From: Gemmatimonadaceae bacterium
GTDB taxonomy: Bacteria; Gemmatimonadota; Gemmatimonadetes; Gemmatimonadales; Gemmatimonadaceae
Assembly (NCBI GenBank): GCA_020852815.1
Contig: JADZAN010000005.1
Location: 1 to 64,000 of the forward strand
DNA: 64,000 nucleotides
Direction: 5' to 3'
How positions within the stretch are numbered: the stretch's first letter is position 1; every line of letters starts with the position of its first letter. Made by a program: the position numbers and the translations under genes. The notes under the pieces are model-generated. The model was not told the DNA's origin and ran no database searches. It saw only the letters and a program-made list of their open reading frames with translations. Shown in pieces: positions 26,411-36,874 of the stretch.

Positions 26411-28257
26411 GCGACGTGGCGCAGGCCATGGGGGGCGAGGTGACGCTGGTCATCGACGACGGGCCGTCGCCGGCGACGACGCGCATGCTCGACATGCTCG
26501 AGGCCGGGGGGCACCGGGCCGTTCTGTTCCTCCTCGGGTGCGAGGTGGCGGGGCGGGAGGCGTCGCTCATCGATGCCATCCGGCGCGGCTTCGCGTTAGG
26601 CAACCACTCGTTCTCGCACCCCAACTTCTCGGAGATCACCGTCGAGGTGGCGCGCCGCGAGATCCTCGACACCGAGGCGCGCATCGACGCCCTGTACGCG
26701 CGCGCTGGCGTGGCGCGCCCCGGGAAGTGGTTCCGCTTTCCGTACCTCGACTCGGGGGGCGAGCGGCACGACGACTTCCAGCGCCTCCTCGACGACCTCG
26801 GCTTCTCCATCCCCGAGGCGGTGCGGATGCAGCTCGACCCCGCCGACCGGCAGCGCCGCGACTGGCCCAGCACCGTCGTCACGCGGGACTGGGCGCTCCC
26901 CCCGCTGGACGAGTTCAACGCCATCATGCAGGAGGCGCAGGCTGGCTCCGTGGTGGAATACCACGACAAGGTGGAAACCGTCGAGCGGCTATGTGCGCCG
27001 CTGGTGGAGGCGCTGGAGGAGCATGCGCTGCGCGCCGTCGTCCCCGCGCCGGGGATCCAGCGCGTCTTCCTGGTGAGCTGGTGGATGGACACGCTGGGCG
27101 GGATGGAGCGGCACATCTGCGAACTGGCCTGCGCGCTGGTGCGATCGGGAGTGCGCGTGGACTACTTCAGCGAGATGCCGCTCCCGCCGGGCAACGCGTA
27201 CCGCTCGCAGATGGAGCGCCTGGGCGTGCGGGTGCATGCCCCATCGGCGCGGCGGGCGCGTGCCAACGAGTGGCGGCGCGCGGTGCTTGGGCATCCGCTC
27301 GTGCGCTGGATGACGGCGTGGCGGCGCTATGCGGGGCTGGAGCGTCTCACCGAGGGCGACCTGCTGAGCGCCGCGCTCGTCCGCGAGATGGAGCGCGTCG
27401 CGGCCAACGATGGAAAGCCTGACGTGGTGCATGTCCACGGCTCGCGCCTGGGGCAGGCGTGGCTGCTGGAGTGGGCGCAGCGGCGCGGCGTGCCCAGCAT
27501 GTACACCGAGCACGTCGCCATTGCCGACATGGGGGGGCCGTGGGAGGCCATCGCCCCGGCACTGGCGATGACGGCCGGCGTGCTGTCGAGTGTGTCGTCG
27601 CACGCGTGTGCCTCGCTGCAGTCGGTGCTTCCGGAAGCGCGTCCCATCGCGCTCTCCAACCACATCGTGCACGAGTCGGCGTCGGGGAACCCGGACGCGT
27701 ACTCGCCCTATCGCTGGGTGTGCGTGGCGCGCCTCGAGCGGCACAAGGGGATCGACGTCCTGTTGCGCGCCCTCGCACTCTGCCTGGCCAGCGATCCCGA
27801 GTACGAGGTGGTCCTCGCCGGCGATGGGAGCGAGCGCGAGGCGTTGCAGGCGCTGGCCCATTCGCTCGGCATTTCGCAGCGCGTGCAGTTCCTGGGGATG
27901 CTGCCGCAGGAGGCGCTGTCGTCGGTGCTGCACGCGGCCGGCGGCGTGGTGCTCGCGTCGCGTACCGAGGGGCTGCCCGTGTCACTGGTGGAGGCGATGG
28001 CCCACCGCAAGGCGATCATCGCCACGCGCGTGGGCGGGATACCGGAGCTGCTGCACGACGGTGAGAGCGCAGTGCTGGTTGCGCCTGACGACGCCGCCGC
28101 GCTGGCCGAGGCCATGCGTCGCGTCTCGACAAATGACGGGCTGCGCGAGCAGCTGGCCGAGGCGGCGCTGGCGCGCTTCCGTGCCAGCCGGTACCACGAG
28201 GGGGCGGTGATTCCCGACATGCTCGCGCTCTACCACGCGGCCATCGGCGACGCATGA
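26407..28257 (+). CDS. Fusion of NodB polysaccharide deacetylase and GT4 glycosyltransferase
   Basis: A 616-residue bifunctional protein. Residues 1-215 are a NodB/CE4 deacetylase: catalytic/metal D17-D18 in VTLVIDDGPSP, metal His pair H67 and H71 in GNHSFSHPNF, the R-x-P-Y motif in KWFRFPYLD, and VVEYHD for the last motif. Residues about 220-616 are a full GT4 (VHVHGSRLGQAWLLEW, VARLERHKGIDVLLRALA, ASRTEGLPVSLVEAMAHRK). All key residues of both halves are present. No signal peptide or membrane segment is visible, so both activities should be cytoplasmic, which is unusual for a CE4 enzyme. It is coupled by ATGA overlaps on both sides. Confidence 0.92.
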   Translation: MSDVAQAMGGEVTLVIDDGPSPATTRMLDMLEAGGHRAVLFLLGCEVAGREASLIDAIRRGFALGNHSFSHPNFSEITVEVARREILDTEARIDALYARAGVARPGKWFRFPYLDSGGERHDDFQRLLDDLGFSIPEAVRMQLDPADRQRRDWPSTVVTRDWALPPLDEFNAIMQEAQAGSVVEYHDKVETVERLCAPLVEALEEHALRAVVPAPGIQRVFLVSWWMDTLGGMERHICELACALVRSGVRVDYFSEMPLPPGNAYRSQMERLGVRVHAPSARRARANEWRRAVLGHPLVRWMTAWRRYAGLERLTEGDLLSAALVREMERVAANDGKPDVVHVHGSRLGQAWLLEWAQRRGVPSMYTEHVAIADMGGPWEAIAPALAMTAGVLSSVSSHACASLQSVLPEARPIALSNHIVHESASGNPDAYSPYRWVCVARLERHKGIDVLLRALALCLASDPEYEVVLAGDGSEREALQALAHSLGISQRVQFLGMLPQEALSSVLHAAGGVVLASRTEGLPVSLVEAMAHRKAIIATRVGGIPELLHDGESAVLVAPDDAAALAEAMRRVSTNDGLREQLAEAALARFRASRYHEGAVIPDMLALYHAAIGDA

Positions 28258-29120
28258 GCACCCTGCTGCGCACGCCGGGCGTGACGCCCGCGCCTGCCGC
28301 GCCCGTGGAGACGGTGCTCGACGGCCGGCGCACGCCGCTGGCCGATTCGCTGCGCGAGCTGTGGCGCTTTCGCGACCTGGTGCTCCTGCTCACGCTGCGC
28401 GACATCAAGCTGCGCTACCGCACCACGGCGGTGGGGGCGGCGTGGGCGGTGGTGCAGCCGCTGCTCACCATGGTGGTCCTGGTCGGCTTCGCGCGCCTGT
28501 TTGGCGTGAGCGGCGAGCGCGTGCCGTACCCGCTCTTTCTCATCAGCGGGCTGGTGCCGTGGACGTACTTCACGCACGGGCTCACGCAGGCCACGCACAG
28601 CATCCTGTCGCACGAGTACCTGCTGGACAAGGTGTACTTCCCGCGCGTGGTGTTGCCGCTGGCGGCCGTCCTCGGCGGGCTGGTGGACTTCCTGACCGCC
28701 GCGGTGCTCGTTCCGCTGTTCATGGTGTACTTCGGCGTGGTGCCCTCGATCGCCGCCGTCACCATTCCGCTGTTTGTCTTCCTGGCCGTGGGGGCCTCGC
28801 TGGGGCTCGGGCTGTGGCTGGCGGTGCTCAACGTGCGATACCGCGATGTGGGAAACATGCTCCCCTTCGTCACGCAGCTCCTCTTCTTCGCCACCCCCAT
28901 CTCGTACCCGATGAGCGCGATCCCCGAGCGCTATCACCTGGCGGCCGGGCTCAACCCGATGACGGGGATGGTGGAGGGGTTCCGCTGGGCACTGTTTGGC
29001 CAGGCGGGCGAGGCGCTCCCGGGGGCGGTGTGGGTCTCCATCGCGATGTCGTGCCTCCTCCTCGTCTCGGGCTTCTGGTTCGTCCTGCGCGAGCAGGACG
29101 TCATCGGGGACAGCCTGTGA
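28254..29120 (+). CDS. Polysaccharide ABC exporter, permease (Wzm/ABC-2 type)
   Basis: A 288-residue inner-membrane permease with six hydrophobic segments. The Wzm family N-terminal interface sequence is LVLLLTLRDIKLRYRTTAVG, followed by WAVVQPLLTMVVLVGFARLF, and LLFFATPISYPMSAIPERY occurs in the C-terminal half. It forms a homodimer with the ATPase encoded directly downstream and exports undecaprenyl-linked polysaccharide to the periplasm. The ATG overlaps the previous stop (ATGA) and its own TGA overlaps the GTG of the ATPase gene. Confidence 0.93.
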   Translation: MSTLLRTPGVTPAPAAPVETVLDGRRTPLADSLRELWRFRDLVLLLTLRDIKLRYRTTAVGAAWAVVQPLLTMVVLVGFARLFGVSGERVPYPLFLISGLVPWTYFTHGLTQATHSILSHEYLLDKVYFPRVVLPLAAVLGGLVDFLTAAVLVPLFMVYFGVVPSIAAVTIPLFVFLAVGASLGLGLWLAVLNVRYRDVGNMLPFVTQLLFFATPISYPMSAIPERYHLAAGLNPMTGMVEGFRWALFGQAGEALPGAVWVSIAMSCLLLVSGFWFVLREQDVIGDSL

Positions 29121-29902
29121 GCCAGCGCGAACTGGCCCTCGTGGTCCGCGGCCTGGGCAAGCGCTACCCTGCCAGCGCGCACGGACCCGGCCCCGTGCGC
29201 GCGCACGAGGCGCTGGAGCGGGCGATGCGCTCGCCGCTGCGCATGCTCAAGGCCGCGGTGCTCGGCGAGGGGCGCAGCGCCGGCGGGCACACCTGGGTGC
29301 TGCGCAACGTGTCGTTCAACGTTGCGCCTGGCGAGATCCTGGGGATCGTCGGGCGCAACGGCGCCGGCAAGTCGGTCCTGCTGCGCATGCTCTCGCGCGT
29401 CACGCGCCCCACCGAGGGGTCGGTCACCGTGCGCGGGACCGTGGCCCCGCTCCTCGAGGTCGGCGCCGGCTTCCACCACGAGCTGAGCGGACGCGACAAC
29501 ATCTTCCTCAACGGGACGATCCTCGGCATGCGCCTGGACGACATCGCGCAGCGCGTCGACGAGATCGTCGAGTTTGCCGGCGTCGGCGACGTCCTCGACG
29601 CCCCGGTAAAGACGTATTCGAGCGGGATGCGCATGCGCCTCGCCTTCTCCGTCGCCGCACACCTCGATCGCGACATCTACCTGCTCGACGAGGTGCTCGC
29701 CGTCGGCGACGAAGCGTTCCAGGCGCGATGCCTCAACCGGGTGCGTGAACTCGCCGCGGCGGGGCGCACCATCCTCCTGGTGAACCACACGGCAGAAGTC
29801 ATCTCCGAGTTCTGCAGCCGGGCCATCCTCCTCGACAAGGGAGCGCTGCTCGGCAGCGGCAAGCCGAAGGCCATCATCGCCCGCTATCACGGGTTGGAGT
29901 GA
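29117..29902 (+). CDS. Polysaccharide ABC exporter, ATP-binding subunit (Wzt-type, short)
   Basis: A 261-residue ATPase with start GTG at 29117 (GTGA overlap with the permease). Walker A is GRNGAGKSVLLRML, the ABC signature is YSSGMRMRLAF, Walker B is DIYLLDEVLAVGD, and the switch His is in LVNHTAEV. It contains GAGFHHELSGRDNIFLNG, typical of Wzt/KpsT-like enzymes. It lacks the C-terminal carbohydrate-binding domain of O9a-type Wzt, so substrate choice may not depend on a chain-end modification. Confidence 0.93.
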   Translation: MSQRELALVVRGLGKRYPASAHGPGPVRAHEALERAMRSPLRMLKAAVLGEGRSAGGHTWVLRNVSFNVAPGEILGIVGRNGAGKSVLLRMLSRVTRPTEGSVTVRGTVAPLLEVGAGFHHELSGRDNIFLNGTILGMRLDDIAQRVDEIVEFAGVGDVLDAPVKTYSSGMRMRLAFSVAAHLDRDIYLLDEVLAVGDEAFQARCLNRVRELAAAGRTILLVNHTAEVISEFCSRAILLDKGALLGSGKPKAIIARYHGLE

Positions 29903-29909
29903 CGGCCGA

Positions 29910-31091
29910 ATGATGCGCGTGCTGGTCGCCGTGGTGGACTGGGGCGTGGTGGCGTTGCTGGGGATCTTCCTCGTGCGACGCTACCTGCTGATCGTGGCGT
30001 CGTCGCTGCCGCGGCGCGCCGCCGGGCGCAACACGAAGCGCTCGATCGCCATCCTCGTTTCCGGGCGCAACGAGGGGGCGCATGTCGACGCCCTGCTCGA
30101 CGCCATCGACCATCTCGACTATCCGCGGCAACTGGTGCACGTCGTCCTCGTCTCCGACGGTTCCACCGACGACACCGCGGCGCGCATGCAGGCATGGTCG
30201 GCGCGACGCCCGCAGACGAGCGCCGTGGCACTCGGGCAGTCGCGCGGCAAGGGAGGGGCGCTCGCCGTCGCGCTGGAGCAGGCACCGCCGACCGACCTCG
30301 TCGTTGTCTTCGACGCCGACAGCGTGCCATGCCCCGGCGTGCTGCAGGCGCTGTCCGGCGCCTTCGACGACGCACGCGTCGGCGCGGCCACCGGCTATCC
30401 CTCGCCCGGCAACGCCTGCGCGAGCCTCGTCGCTCGTTATGCAGCGCTCGAACGGTGGACGCATCACCTCGTCATCCTGGCCGGGAAGGATCGCCTCGGG
30501 CTCAATCCGTCGATCATCGGCGTCGTCTTCGCGGTCCGTCGGACGGCGCTGGACCAGGCGGGGGGCTTTCCCGTGGGACGCATGTCGGAGGACATCGACC
30601 TCGCAATGGCGCTCCTCAACAACGGCTGGACGTTGCGGTGGGTGCGCGAGGCCGAGGTGCGCGAGGACGTCGTGGAGCACCTGGGTGCCTTCGTCGCCCA
30701 GCGCACCCGCTGGGGACGCGGCATCCTCCAGAGCGCGCCGGCGGCGCATGGCATCGAGCAACTGTTCGTGGTGGCCGGCTACCTCGATCGCATCGTCCTG
30801 GTGCTCGCCGTGGCGCTGGCGGCCGCGGGGATGCTCCCGCTCTGGATCCCCGCCGCCTATCTCCTCGCCCCGGGAATGAGCGCCCTGGCCGCGCTGTGGC
30901 AGGCGCGCCAACCGAACATCCCGATGTTCGGCGTTGCCGCGGTCGTGATGCTGGCCGCCGACATCGCCGTCTCGGTCGCCTCGTCGCTGGGGCAGTTGGT
31001 GGGGACGCGCGTGGGGTGGTCCGCCGCGCCGCGCAGCGCGCGTAGCCGCTCGGCGTTCGCACGGCCGACCAGTCCTGCAAACGACGACTAG
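29910..31091 (+). CDS. Membrane GT2 glycosyltransferase, processive (cellulose/hyaluronan synthase-like)
   Basis: A 393-residue protein with one N-terminal helix and about three C-terminal helices (LDRIVLVLAVALAAAGMLPL and following). It holds the complete D, D, D, Q-x-x-RW set of processive inverting synthases: VLVSDGSTDD near residue 83, DAD at 135-137, ED at 227-228 in MSEDIDLAMAL, and Q264-R-T-R-W268. It is therefore likely to polymerise a beta-linked sugar at the membrane. It ends the operon. Its stop TAG overlaps the stop of the convergent deacetylase gene within CTAG at 31088-31091. Confidence 0.88.
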   Translation: MMRVLVAVVDWGVVALLGIFLVRRYLLIVASSLPRRAAGRNTKRSIAILVSGRNEGAHVDALLDAIDHLDYPRQLVHVVLVSDGSTDDTAARMQAWSARRPQTSAVALGQSRGKGGALAVALEQAPPTDLVVVFDADSVPCPGVLQALSGAFDDARVGAATGYPSPGNACASLVARYAALERWTHHLVILAGKDRLGLNPSIIGVVFAVRRTALDQAGGFPVGRMSEDIDLAMALLNNGWTLRWVREAEVREDVVEHLGAFVAQRTRWGRGILQSAPAAHGIEQLFVVAGYLDRIVLVLAVALAAAGMLPLWIPAAYLLAPGMSALAALWQARQPNIPMFGVAAVVMLAADIAVSVASSLGQLVGTRVGWSAAPRSARSRSAFARPTSPANDD

Positions 31092-32035
31092 TCCGGGCGC
31101 ACCAGGTCGTCGTCGGGGACGCCGAAGTACACGGGGATGCGCTTCACGTCACGCACGTCGGTGTGCGCCAGGTCGTTGATTCCGCCGTGGAACGAGAAGC
31201 ACGCGCGGTAGCCGGCGCGTCGCGCCTCGCGCATCGTCTCCTCGGTGAAGGCATCGCTCGAGCCCACCGGATAGGCCAGCGTGGCCACCTTGCACCCCAG
31301 CTCGCGCTCCAGCCACGCCTTGCCGGAGCGCAACTCGTCGCGTTGCTGCTCGCGGGGCAGCTTGCCGAGGATGGGGTGCGTGCGCGTGTGCGCCCCGATC
31401 GTCATCCCGCCGCGCACCATCTCCCGCGCCTGCTCCACCGAGAGGAAGAGTTCGCGCGCGTTGGTGGGAGCGGCGACGCCCAGTCGCGCCGGGAGCCCCT
31501 CGAGCATCGCCCGCGCCGACTCGGCGTCGAGCGACTTGTAGCTGGCGATGAGCGCCGCCGCCTCGCGTCGCGCCTCCAGCGCCACGTCGCCGTCCAGCTC
31601 TCCCTCGCCGCGCGCGCGCCGGCACATCCAGGCAATCGAATCCCACCACGGCACCGTCGCCCCGCGCACGTAATCCACGACCAGGAAGAAGGTCGCGCTC
31701 ACGCCATGCGCGGCGAGGACCGGATAGGCAGTCGTATAGTTGTCGAGATAGCCGTCGTCGAAGGTCAGAAGGACCGGCGGCACCCCGCCCGGGTTCCCCG
31801 ACCGGCGCCCCGCCAGCAGCTGCAACGCCTCGTCGCTCCCCACGATCCCGTGCACACGCTTGAGGTAGCCAATGTGCCGGTCCAGCTCATCCGCCGTGGA
31901 CGAGAAGAGATCGGGATCCCACGCCGTGCGCGCGGGATCGCCCACCCGGTGATAGCCGAGCACCGCCAGCCCCCCTTCGCGTAACGGGAAGACGTGGCGA
32001 AACGGCGGGCGAGTAAGGAACGCGGGCCTCACCAC
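31088..32035 (-). CDS. Polysaccharide deacetylase (NodB/CE4)
   Basis: The frame is open up to an ATG at 32212, but the N-terminal 59 codons are Arg/Ser-rich and non-conserved. I place the start at the GTG pair near 32035, giving about 315 residues. CE4 motifs are complete: LLTFDDGYLDNY (base and metal Asp), MTIGAHTRTHPIL (metal His pair), and LAYPVGSSD. A YHRV segment near the N-terminus (LAVLGYHRVGDP) is common in exopolysaccharide-locus deacetylases. It faces the polysaccharide operon and probably trims N-acetyl groups of the same polymer. The start is the weak point of this entry. Confidence 0.82.
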   Translation of the reverse strand: MVRPAFLTRPPFRHVFPLREGGLAVLGYHRVGDPARTAWDPDLFSSTADELDRHIGYLKRVHGIVGSDEALQLLAGRRSGNPGGVPPVLLTFDDGYLDNYTTAYPVLAAHGVSATFFLVVDYVRGATVPWWDSIAWMCRRARGEGELDGDVALEARREAAALIASYKSLDAESARAMLEGLPARLGVAAPTNARELFLSVEQAREMVRGGMTIGAHTRTHPILGKLPREQQRDELRSGKAWLERELGCKVATLAYPVGSSDAFTEETMREARRAGYRACFSFHGGINDLAHTDVRDVKRIPVYFGVPDDDLVRPD

Positions 32036-32224
32036 GAAGTGTCCGGCGCAGGGCTCAATGAACGGAACGGCGCGACGGCGCGCCGAGCGAGGCGAGCGCC
32101 GATGCGCGCCCGGGCCTCGTCCCGTTAAGACGACACAAAGGTACCTCCGCGTCACAAGGCGGCCAGACCGCCGCGAGGAGCGATCTGGCCGCTGGTCGGA
32201 GGCGCTCGGCAAACGCGCGGGGCG

Positions 32225-33901
32225 CTACCCGCGCACCAACTTCCGGTACGCGATGCGGTGCGGCTGGTCGGCGTCGGGCCCTTTGCGCTTCTTCAGGTCC
32301 TCGATGTAGGCGCCGTAGTTGCCCTCGAACCAGACCACGTCCGAGTTCCCCTCGAACGCCAGGATGTGCGTGGCGATGCGGTCCAGGAACCAGCGGTCGT
32401 GGGAGATGACCACCGCGCAGCCGGCGAAGTCGAGGAGCGCATCTTCCAGCGCGCGCAGCGTGTCGACGTCGAGGTCGTTGGTCGGTTCGTCGAGGAGGAG
32501 GAGGTTGCCGCCGGTCATCAGCGTCTTCGCCAGGTGCAAGCGGTTGCGCTCCCCGCCCGACATGTTGGCCACCAGCTTCTGCTGGTCGCTCCCCTTGAAG
32601 CCGAACGATCCCACGTAGGCGCGCGAGTTCATTTCCTTCTTCCCCACCGGGATCGTCTCGCGCCCACCCGAGATCTCGTCCCACACCGTGCGCGCCCCGT
32701 CGAGCGTGCGCGTCTGGTCGCCATACGAGACCTGCACGGTCTCGCCCAGCTTGAGCGTCCCCTCGTCAGGTGTCTCCGAGCCGGTGATCATGCGAAAGAG
32801 CGTCGTCTTCCCCGCCCCGTTGGGCCCGATGATCCCCACGATCCCGCCGCGCGGGAGCGAGAAGCTCACGTTCTCGAAGAGGAGCTTGTCGCCGAACGAC
32901 TTCTTGAGCCGGTCGGCAATGACGACGTCGTTGCCCAGGCGCGGGGCCGGCGGGATGACGATCTCGTGCTGCGTCACGCGTTCCTGCGCCGCCTCGCTCG
33001 CCATCTCCTCGTAGGCCTGCAGGCGCGCCTTGTTCTTGGCCTGCCGGGCACGCGGCGCCATGCGCACCCACTCCAACTCGCGCTCCAGCGTCTTCTGCCG
33101 CATGCTGGCCGACTTCTCCTCCTGCGCCAGGCGCGTCTTCTTCTGCTCCAGCCACTGCGTGTAGTTCCCTTCGTACGGGAAGCCGCTCCCGCGGTCGAGT
33201 TCGAGAATCCACTTGGCCACGTTGTCGAGGAAGTAGCGGTCGTGCGTGATGGCCACGACGGTCCCGGCAAAGTCGGCGAGGAAGTGCTCCAACCACGCCA
33301 CGCTCTCGGCGTCGAGATGGTTCGTCGGTTCGTCCAGGAGGAGCATGTCCGGCTGCTCCAGCAGCACACGGCATAGCGCCACGCGGCGCTTCTCACCGCC
33401 GGAGAGTGTGGTCACGTCGGCGTCGGCCGGCGGGAGGCGCAGGGCATCCATCGCCACCTCGATCTTGTTGTCGAGGTTCCACAGGTCGAGGTGGTCGATC
33501 TTGTCCTGCACCTTGGCCTGTTCGTCCAGGAGCTTCTGCATCTCGTCGTCGCCCATGGGCTCGGCGAACTTCATCGAGATGTCGTTGAAGCGGGTGAGCA
33601 GGGCGCGCTGCTCCTTCACCGCGAGCTCCACATTCCCCTGCACCGACAGCGTCGCGTCGAGCTGCGGCTCCTGCGGGAGGTAGCCGATCTTGGTCCCCTG
33701 CGCCGCCCACGCCTCGCCGTTCCAGTCCTTGTCCACCCCGGCCATGATGCGCAGGAGCGACGACTTCCCCGCCCCGTTGCTCCCCAGAACGCCGATCTTG
33801 GCCCCCGGGTAGAACGAGAGCCAGATGTCGTTGAGGATGACGCGCTGAGGCGGGACCACCTTGGTCAGCGCCTTCATGACATAGATGAACTGCGGTGCCA
33901 T
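32225..33901 (-). CDS. ettA: Energy-dependent translational throttle protein EttA (ABC-F ATPase)
   Basis: A 558-residue cytosolic ABC-F protein, very close to the roughly 555 residues of EttA. It binds the ribosomal E site and gates the first elongation steps according to ATP/ADP level. Two ABC domains are present: Walker [12 protein letters not shown] and [11 protein letters not shown], signatures [14 protein letters not shown] and [13 protein letters not shown], Walker [16 protein letters not shown] and [15 protein letters not shown]. The EttA-type arm and linker ([20 protein letters not shown]) lies between them. The start [18 protein letters not shown] is conserved; the longer upstream frame is discarded. 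Confidence 0.95.
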   Translation of the reverse strand: MAPQFIYVMKALTKVVPPQRVILNDIWLSFYPGAKIGVLGSNGAGKSSLLRIMAGVDKDWNGEAWAAQGTKIGYLPQEPQLDATLSVQGNVELAVKEQRALLTRFNDISMKFAEPMGDDEMQKLLDEQAKVQDKIDHLDLWNLDNKIEVAMDALRLPPADADVTTLSGGEKRRVALCRVLLEQPDMLLLDEPTNHLDAESVAWLEHFLADFAGTVVAITHDRYFLDNVAKWILELDRGSGFPYEGNYTQWLEQKKTRLAQEEKSASMRQKTLERELEWVRMAPRARQAKNKARLQAYEEMASEAAQERVTQHEIVIPPAPRLGNDVVIADRLKKSFGDKLLFENVSFSLPRGGIVGIIGPNGAGKTTLFRMITGSETPDEGTLKLGETVQVSYGDQTRTLDGARTVWDEISGGRETIPVGKKEMNSRAYVGSFGFKGSDQQKLVANMSGGERNRLHLAKTLMTGGNLLLLDEPTNDLDVDTLRALEDALLDFAGCAVVISHDRWFLDRIATHILAFEGNSDVVWFEGNYGAYIEDLKKRKGPDADQPHRIAYRKLVRG

Positions 33902-34149
33902 GTATCGGGACGGAATCGGGGGTGGGGAGGGTACCGGCCAACGCGCGACCGCACGCCGGCGCGCCGGCAACGTGGGCCGGCACCGGGCGGTCGCGTACTT
34001 GGGGAGATGGCTTCGCGTGATGGCGTGAATCTAAGCGGGTTGAGACGAGGATCGCGCATCAAACGAAAGTGGCAACCTCGCGGCACCGACTCTGGCCATG
34101 TCGCCGGCGCCGCCGATATTTCATGTAGCAAGGCAGGGGCGCCGCCCGG

Positions 34150-36765
34150 ATGTGCGCCCCGCGGAACCGTCAGGCAACTGCCGTGGCGTTCCGCGCGCAG
34201 CCCGCGATCGTGCGCGAGCCCTCTCCCCCCTCCGGCATGAGCTTCTTGGACCCTCAGGACCCTCACGGCGGCCACGAGCGTCTCGCCCTTCTGGCGCGAA
34301 CGACCTCGCTCTTTGCTTCAGGCATCGACCTGAATGCCACGCTGCGGAACGTCGCGGACATCTTCGTCCCCGGCCTTGCTCAGGCGGCGGCGATCGACCT
34401 GCTGGAGGGCCCCGCCTTCCGGCGCGTCGCCTTCGCCATCGATGACGCCGGCGCCTCTGCGCCGCCACCGCTCGAGATGACGACGGAATCCGGGCTCTCG
34501 CCGCAGGAGCGCAGCATGCATGAGCTCCTGCAGCGCGGTGAACCGCTCGTCATCCAGGTGCGCGCCTTCGAGGACTTTCCGTACCCCCCAACGAGCGCCG
34601 CTCGCGCCGACTTCCTGCGCGCCGCCATGCCGCTCTCCGTGATTGTTGCGCCGCTGCGGGCGCACGGCGTGGTGTTGGGCGTGATGCAGGTCATGTCGAT
34701 GCGGGGGAGCCGCACCTACTCCGCCGACGATGCGAGCCTGGTGGCCGACGTTGCCCAACGCGCCGCGTTCGCGATTCACAACGCGCGGCTGGTGCGTCAG
34801 CTCACCAACGAGCTCGAACTCAGCTCCAATGCGCTCTCGCTCCTCGAGGAATCGGAGCGTCGCTATCGCCGGATCTTCGAGGGAAATCCGCTCCCCCTCT
34901 GGCTCTACGACCTCGAAACGCTCCGCTTCATGGACGTGAACCCGGCGGCCGTGGCCGACTACGGCTACTCGCGCGACGAGTTCCTGGCCATGTCGATCCT
35001 CGACATCCGCCCCGACTCCGAGCGCGACAAGGTGCACGCCGCCCTCCGCGACATCGAGCGCGGGACCCACCAGCCGCGAGTCTTCCGCCACCGGCGCAAG
35101 GACGGGACGGTGATCCTCGCGGAGATACACTCGCACGACGTGGAGTTGGAAGGGCGCCGCTGCCGAATGGTGCAGGCAATCGATGTCACTGAGCGCGTAC
35201 GCACGCTCCAGTCGCTGCGTAGCGCCGAGGAGCGCCATCGCCTCCTGACGCGCGTCACGAAGGAAGCGATCTGGGAATGGAACGGCGACAGCAACACGAT
35301 GGAGTGGACGCAGGCCCTGTACGACCTCTTCAACTTTGCTCCTGACGAGGTCATCCCCACCGGGACGTGGTTCCTGTCGCGCATTCATCCCGACGACCTG
35401 GGACGCAGCCACGAGATCCAGCGCCTGATTGCCGAGTCGGGAACGGAGACGCTCACGGCCGCCTTCCGCTTTCAGCGCGGCGACGGGAGCTACGCGTCGG
35501 TGGAGAGCCGCATGGTCATTGCCCGACGCGACGGGAAGGTGGAGCGCATCGTCGGATCGCTCGCCGACGTCACCACCGAGCAGGCGGTGAGCGAGCAGCT
35601 GGCCATCGCGCAGCGCATGGAGGCGGTGGGGCGGCTGGCCGGGGGCGTGGCCCACGACTTCAACAACCTCCTCACCGCCATTCGCGGCTTTGCCTCGTTT
35701 GCCCTCGACGACCAGCTCCCGTCGAGCCGCGCCCGCGACGACATCGAGCAGATCCTGCAGGCGACCGATCGCGCCGCGGCGCTCACGCGCCAGCTCCTCG
35801 CCTTCTCGCGCCGCCAGGTGCTGCAACCGCAGGTGGTCCGCGTCAACGAGCTCCTGCGCAACCTGCTGAAGATGCTGGCCCGCGTGCTGGGCGAGGACGT
35901 CGAGGTGCAGACGTTCCTCGACCCCGACGTCGCCGCCGTCACCGTCGATCCGGGGCAGTTCGAGCAGGTCATCATGAACCTCGTGGTGAACGCCCGCGAT
36001 GCGATGCCTAACGGCGGGCTCCTCACCATCGAGACGGCCAACGTCTTCCTCGACGAGGCCTACGCCGAGACGCACCTCAACGCCACCGCCGGCGAGCACG
36101 TGATGATCGCCATCACCGACTCGGGGACCGGGATGGATGCCGCGACCATGGCGCGCATCTTCGAGCCCTTCTTCTCCACCAAGGAGCGCGACAAGGGGAC
36201 CGGGCTGGGGCTGGCCACGAGCTACGGCATCATTCGCCAATCGCTCGGCCACATCTGGGTCTACAGCGAGCCGGGCAAGGGGAGCACGTTCAAGGTCTAC
36301 CTCCCCCGTGCCGCCAGCGACGACGCCTGCGTTCCTCGCACCACCTCCGAGGGGGCCATGCACCTCAGCGGCAGCGAGACGATCCTCGTGGTCGAGGATG
36401 ACGACCGGGTGCGGCGCGTCTCCACCGGCGCACTCACGCGCCATGGCTATCACGTCCTCGAGGCACGCTCCGCCGAATCGGCGCTCAACGTCTTCAAGGC
36501 CGAGGAAGAATGGATCGCGATGGTCGTCACCGACATCGTCCTCCCGCGCATGAGCGGCCTCGCCCTGGTGCGAGAGATGCGGCAGCTACGACCCGAGCTG
36601 CGCGTTCTCTACGTCTCGGGGTACACCGAGAACGCCTTTCTCCAGTCGGGGGCGATCGATCCGGCGATGGACCTGCTGGAGAAGCCGTTTGCCCCCGAAG
36701 CGCTGGCGCGGCGAGTGCGCGCGATCCTCGATCGTCCGGCGACCCCGCGCCCGCTGGATTCGTAA
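34150..36765 (+). CDS. Hybrid sensor histidine kinase (GAF-PAS-PAS-HisKA-HATPase-REC)
   Basis: An 871-residue soluble hybrid kinase. A GAF domain occupies about residues 40-215, then two PAS domains (from [18 protein letters not shown], and from [18 protein letters not shown], each followed by a PAC-like DVTE segment). The HisKA phospho-acceptor is H502 in [17 protein letters not shown]. The HATPase domain has [22 protein letters not shown] and [12 protein letters not shown], and the C-terminal receiver has phospho-acceptor D795 in [12 protein letters not shown]. The DFNN-type H box places it with NtrB-like hybrid kinases that often lack a DNA-binding partner next door; none is seen here. An ATG at 34237 ([12 protein letters not shown]) is an equally good start. 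Confidence 0.93.
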   Translation: MCAPRNRQATAVAFRAQPAIVREPSPPSGMSFLDPQDPHGGHERLALLARTTSLFASGIDLNATLRNVADIFVPGLAQAAAIDLLEGPAFRRVAFAIDDAGASAPPPLEMTTESGLSPQERSMHELLQRGEPLVIQVRAFEDFPYPPTSAARADFLRAAMPLSVIVAPLRAHGVVLGVMQVMSMRGSRTYSADDASLVADVAQRAAFAIHNARLVRQLTNELELSSNALSLLEESERRYRRIFEGNPLPLWLYDLETLRFMDVNPAAVADYGYSRDEFLAMSILDIRPDSERDKVHAALRDIERGTHQPRVFRHRRKDGTVILAEIHSHDVELEGRRCRMVQAIDVTERVRTLQSLRSAEERHRLLTRVTKEAIWEWNGDSNTMEWTQALYDLFNFAPDEVIPTGTWFLSRIHPDDLGRSHEIQRLIAESGTETLTAAFRFQRGDGSYASVESRMVIARRDGKVERIVGSLADVTTEQAVSEQLAIAQRMEAVGRLAGGVAHDFNNLLTAIRGFASFALDDQLPSSRARDDIEQILQATDRAAALTRQLLAFSRRQVLQPQVVRVNELLRNLLKMLARVLGEDVEVQTFLDPDVAAVTVDPGQFEQVIMNLVVNARDAMPNGGLLTIETANVFLDEAYAETHLNATAGEHVMIAITDSGTGMDAATMARIFEPFFSTKERDKGTGLGLATSYGIIRQSLGHIWVYSEPGKGSTFKVYLPRAASDDACVPRTTSEGAMHLSGSETILVVEDDDRVRRVSTGALTRHGYHVLEARSAESALNVFKAEEEWIAMVVTDIVLPRMSGLALVREMRQLRPELRVLYVSGYTENAFLQSGAIDPAMDLLEKPFAPEALARRVRAILDRPATPRPLDS

Positions 36766-36874
36766 CCGGGGTCAGCGCGCTGGCGCGGCGCCGGTTGCGA
36801 TTGGCTCGCGGCCACGGATAGCCCGCGCACACTCGCGAGAAACCTTCGGGCCGAGGGTTAGCTTGATCCCTCGT

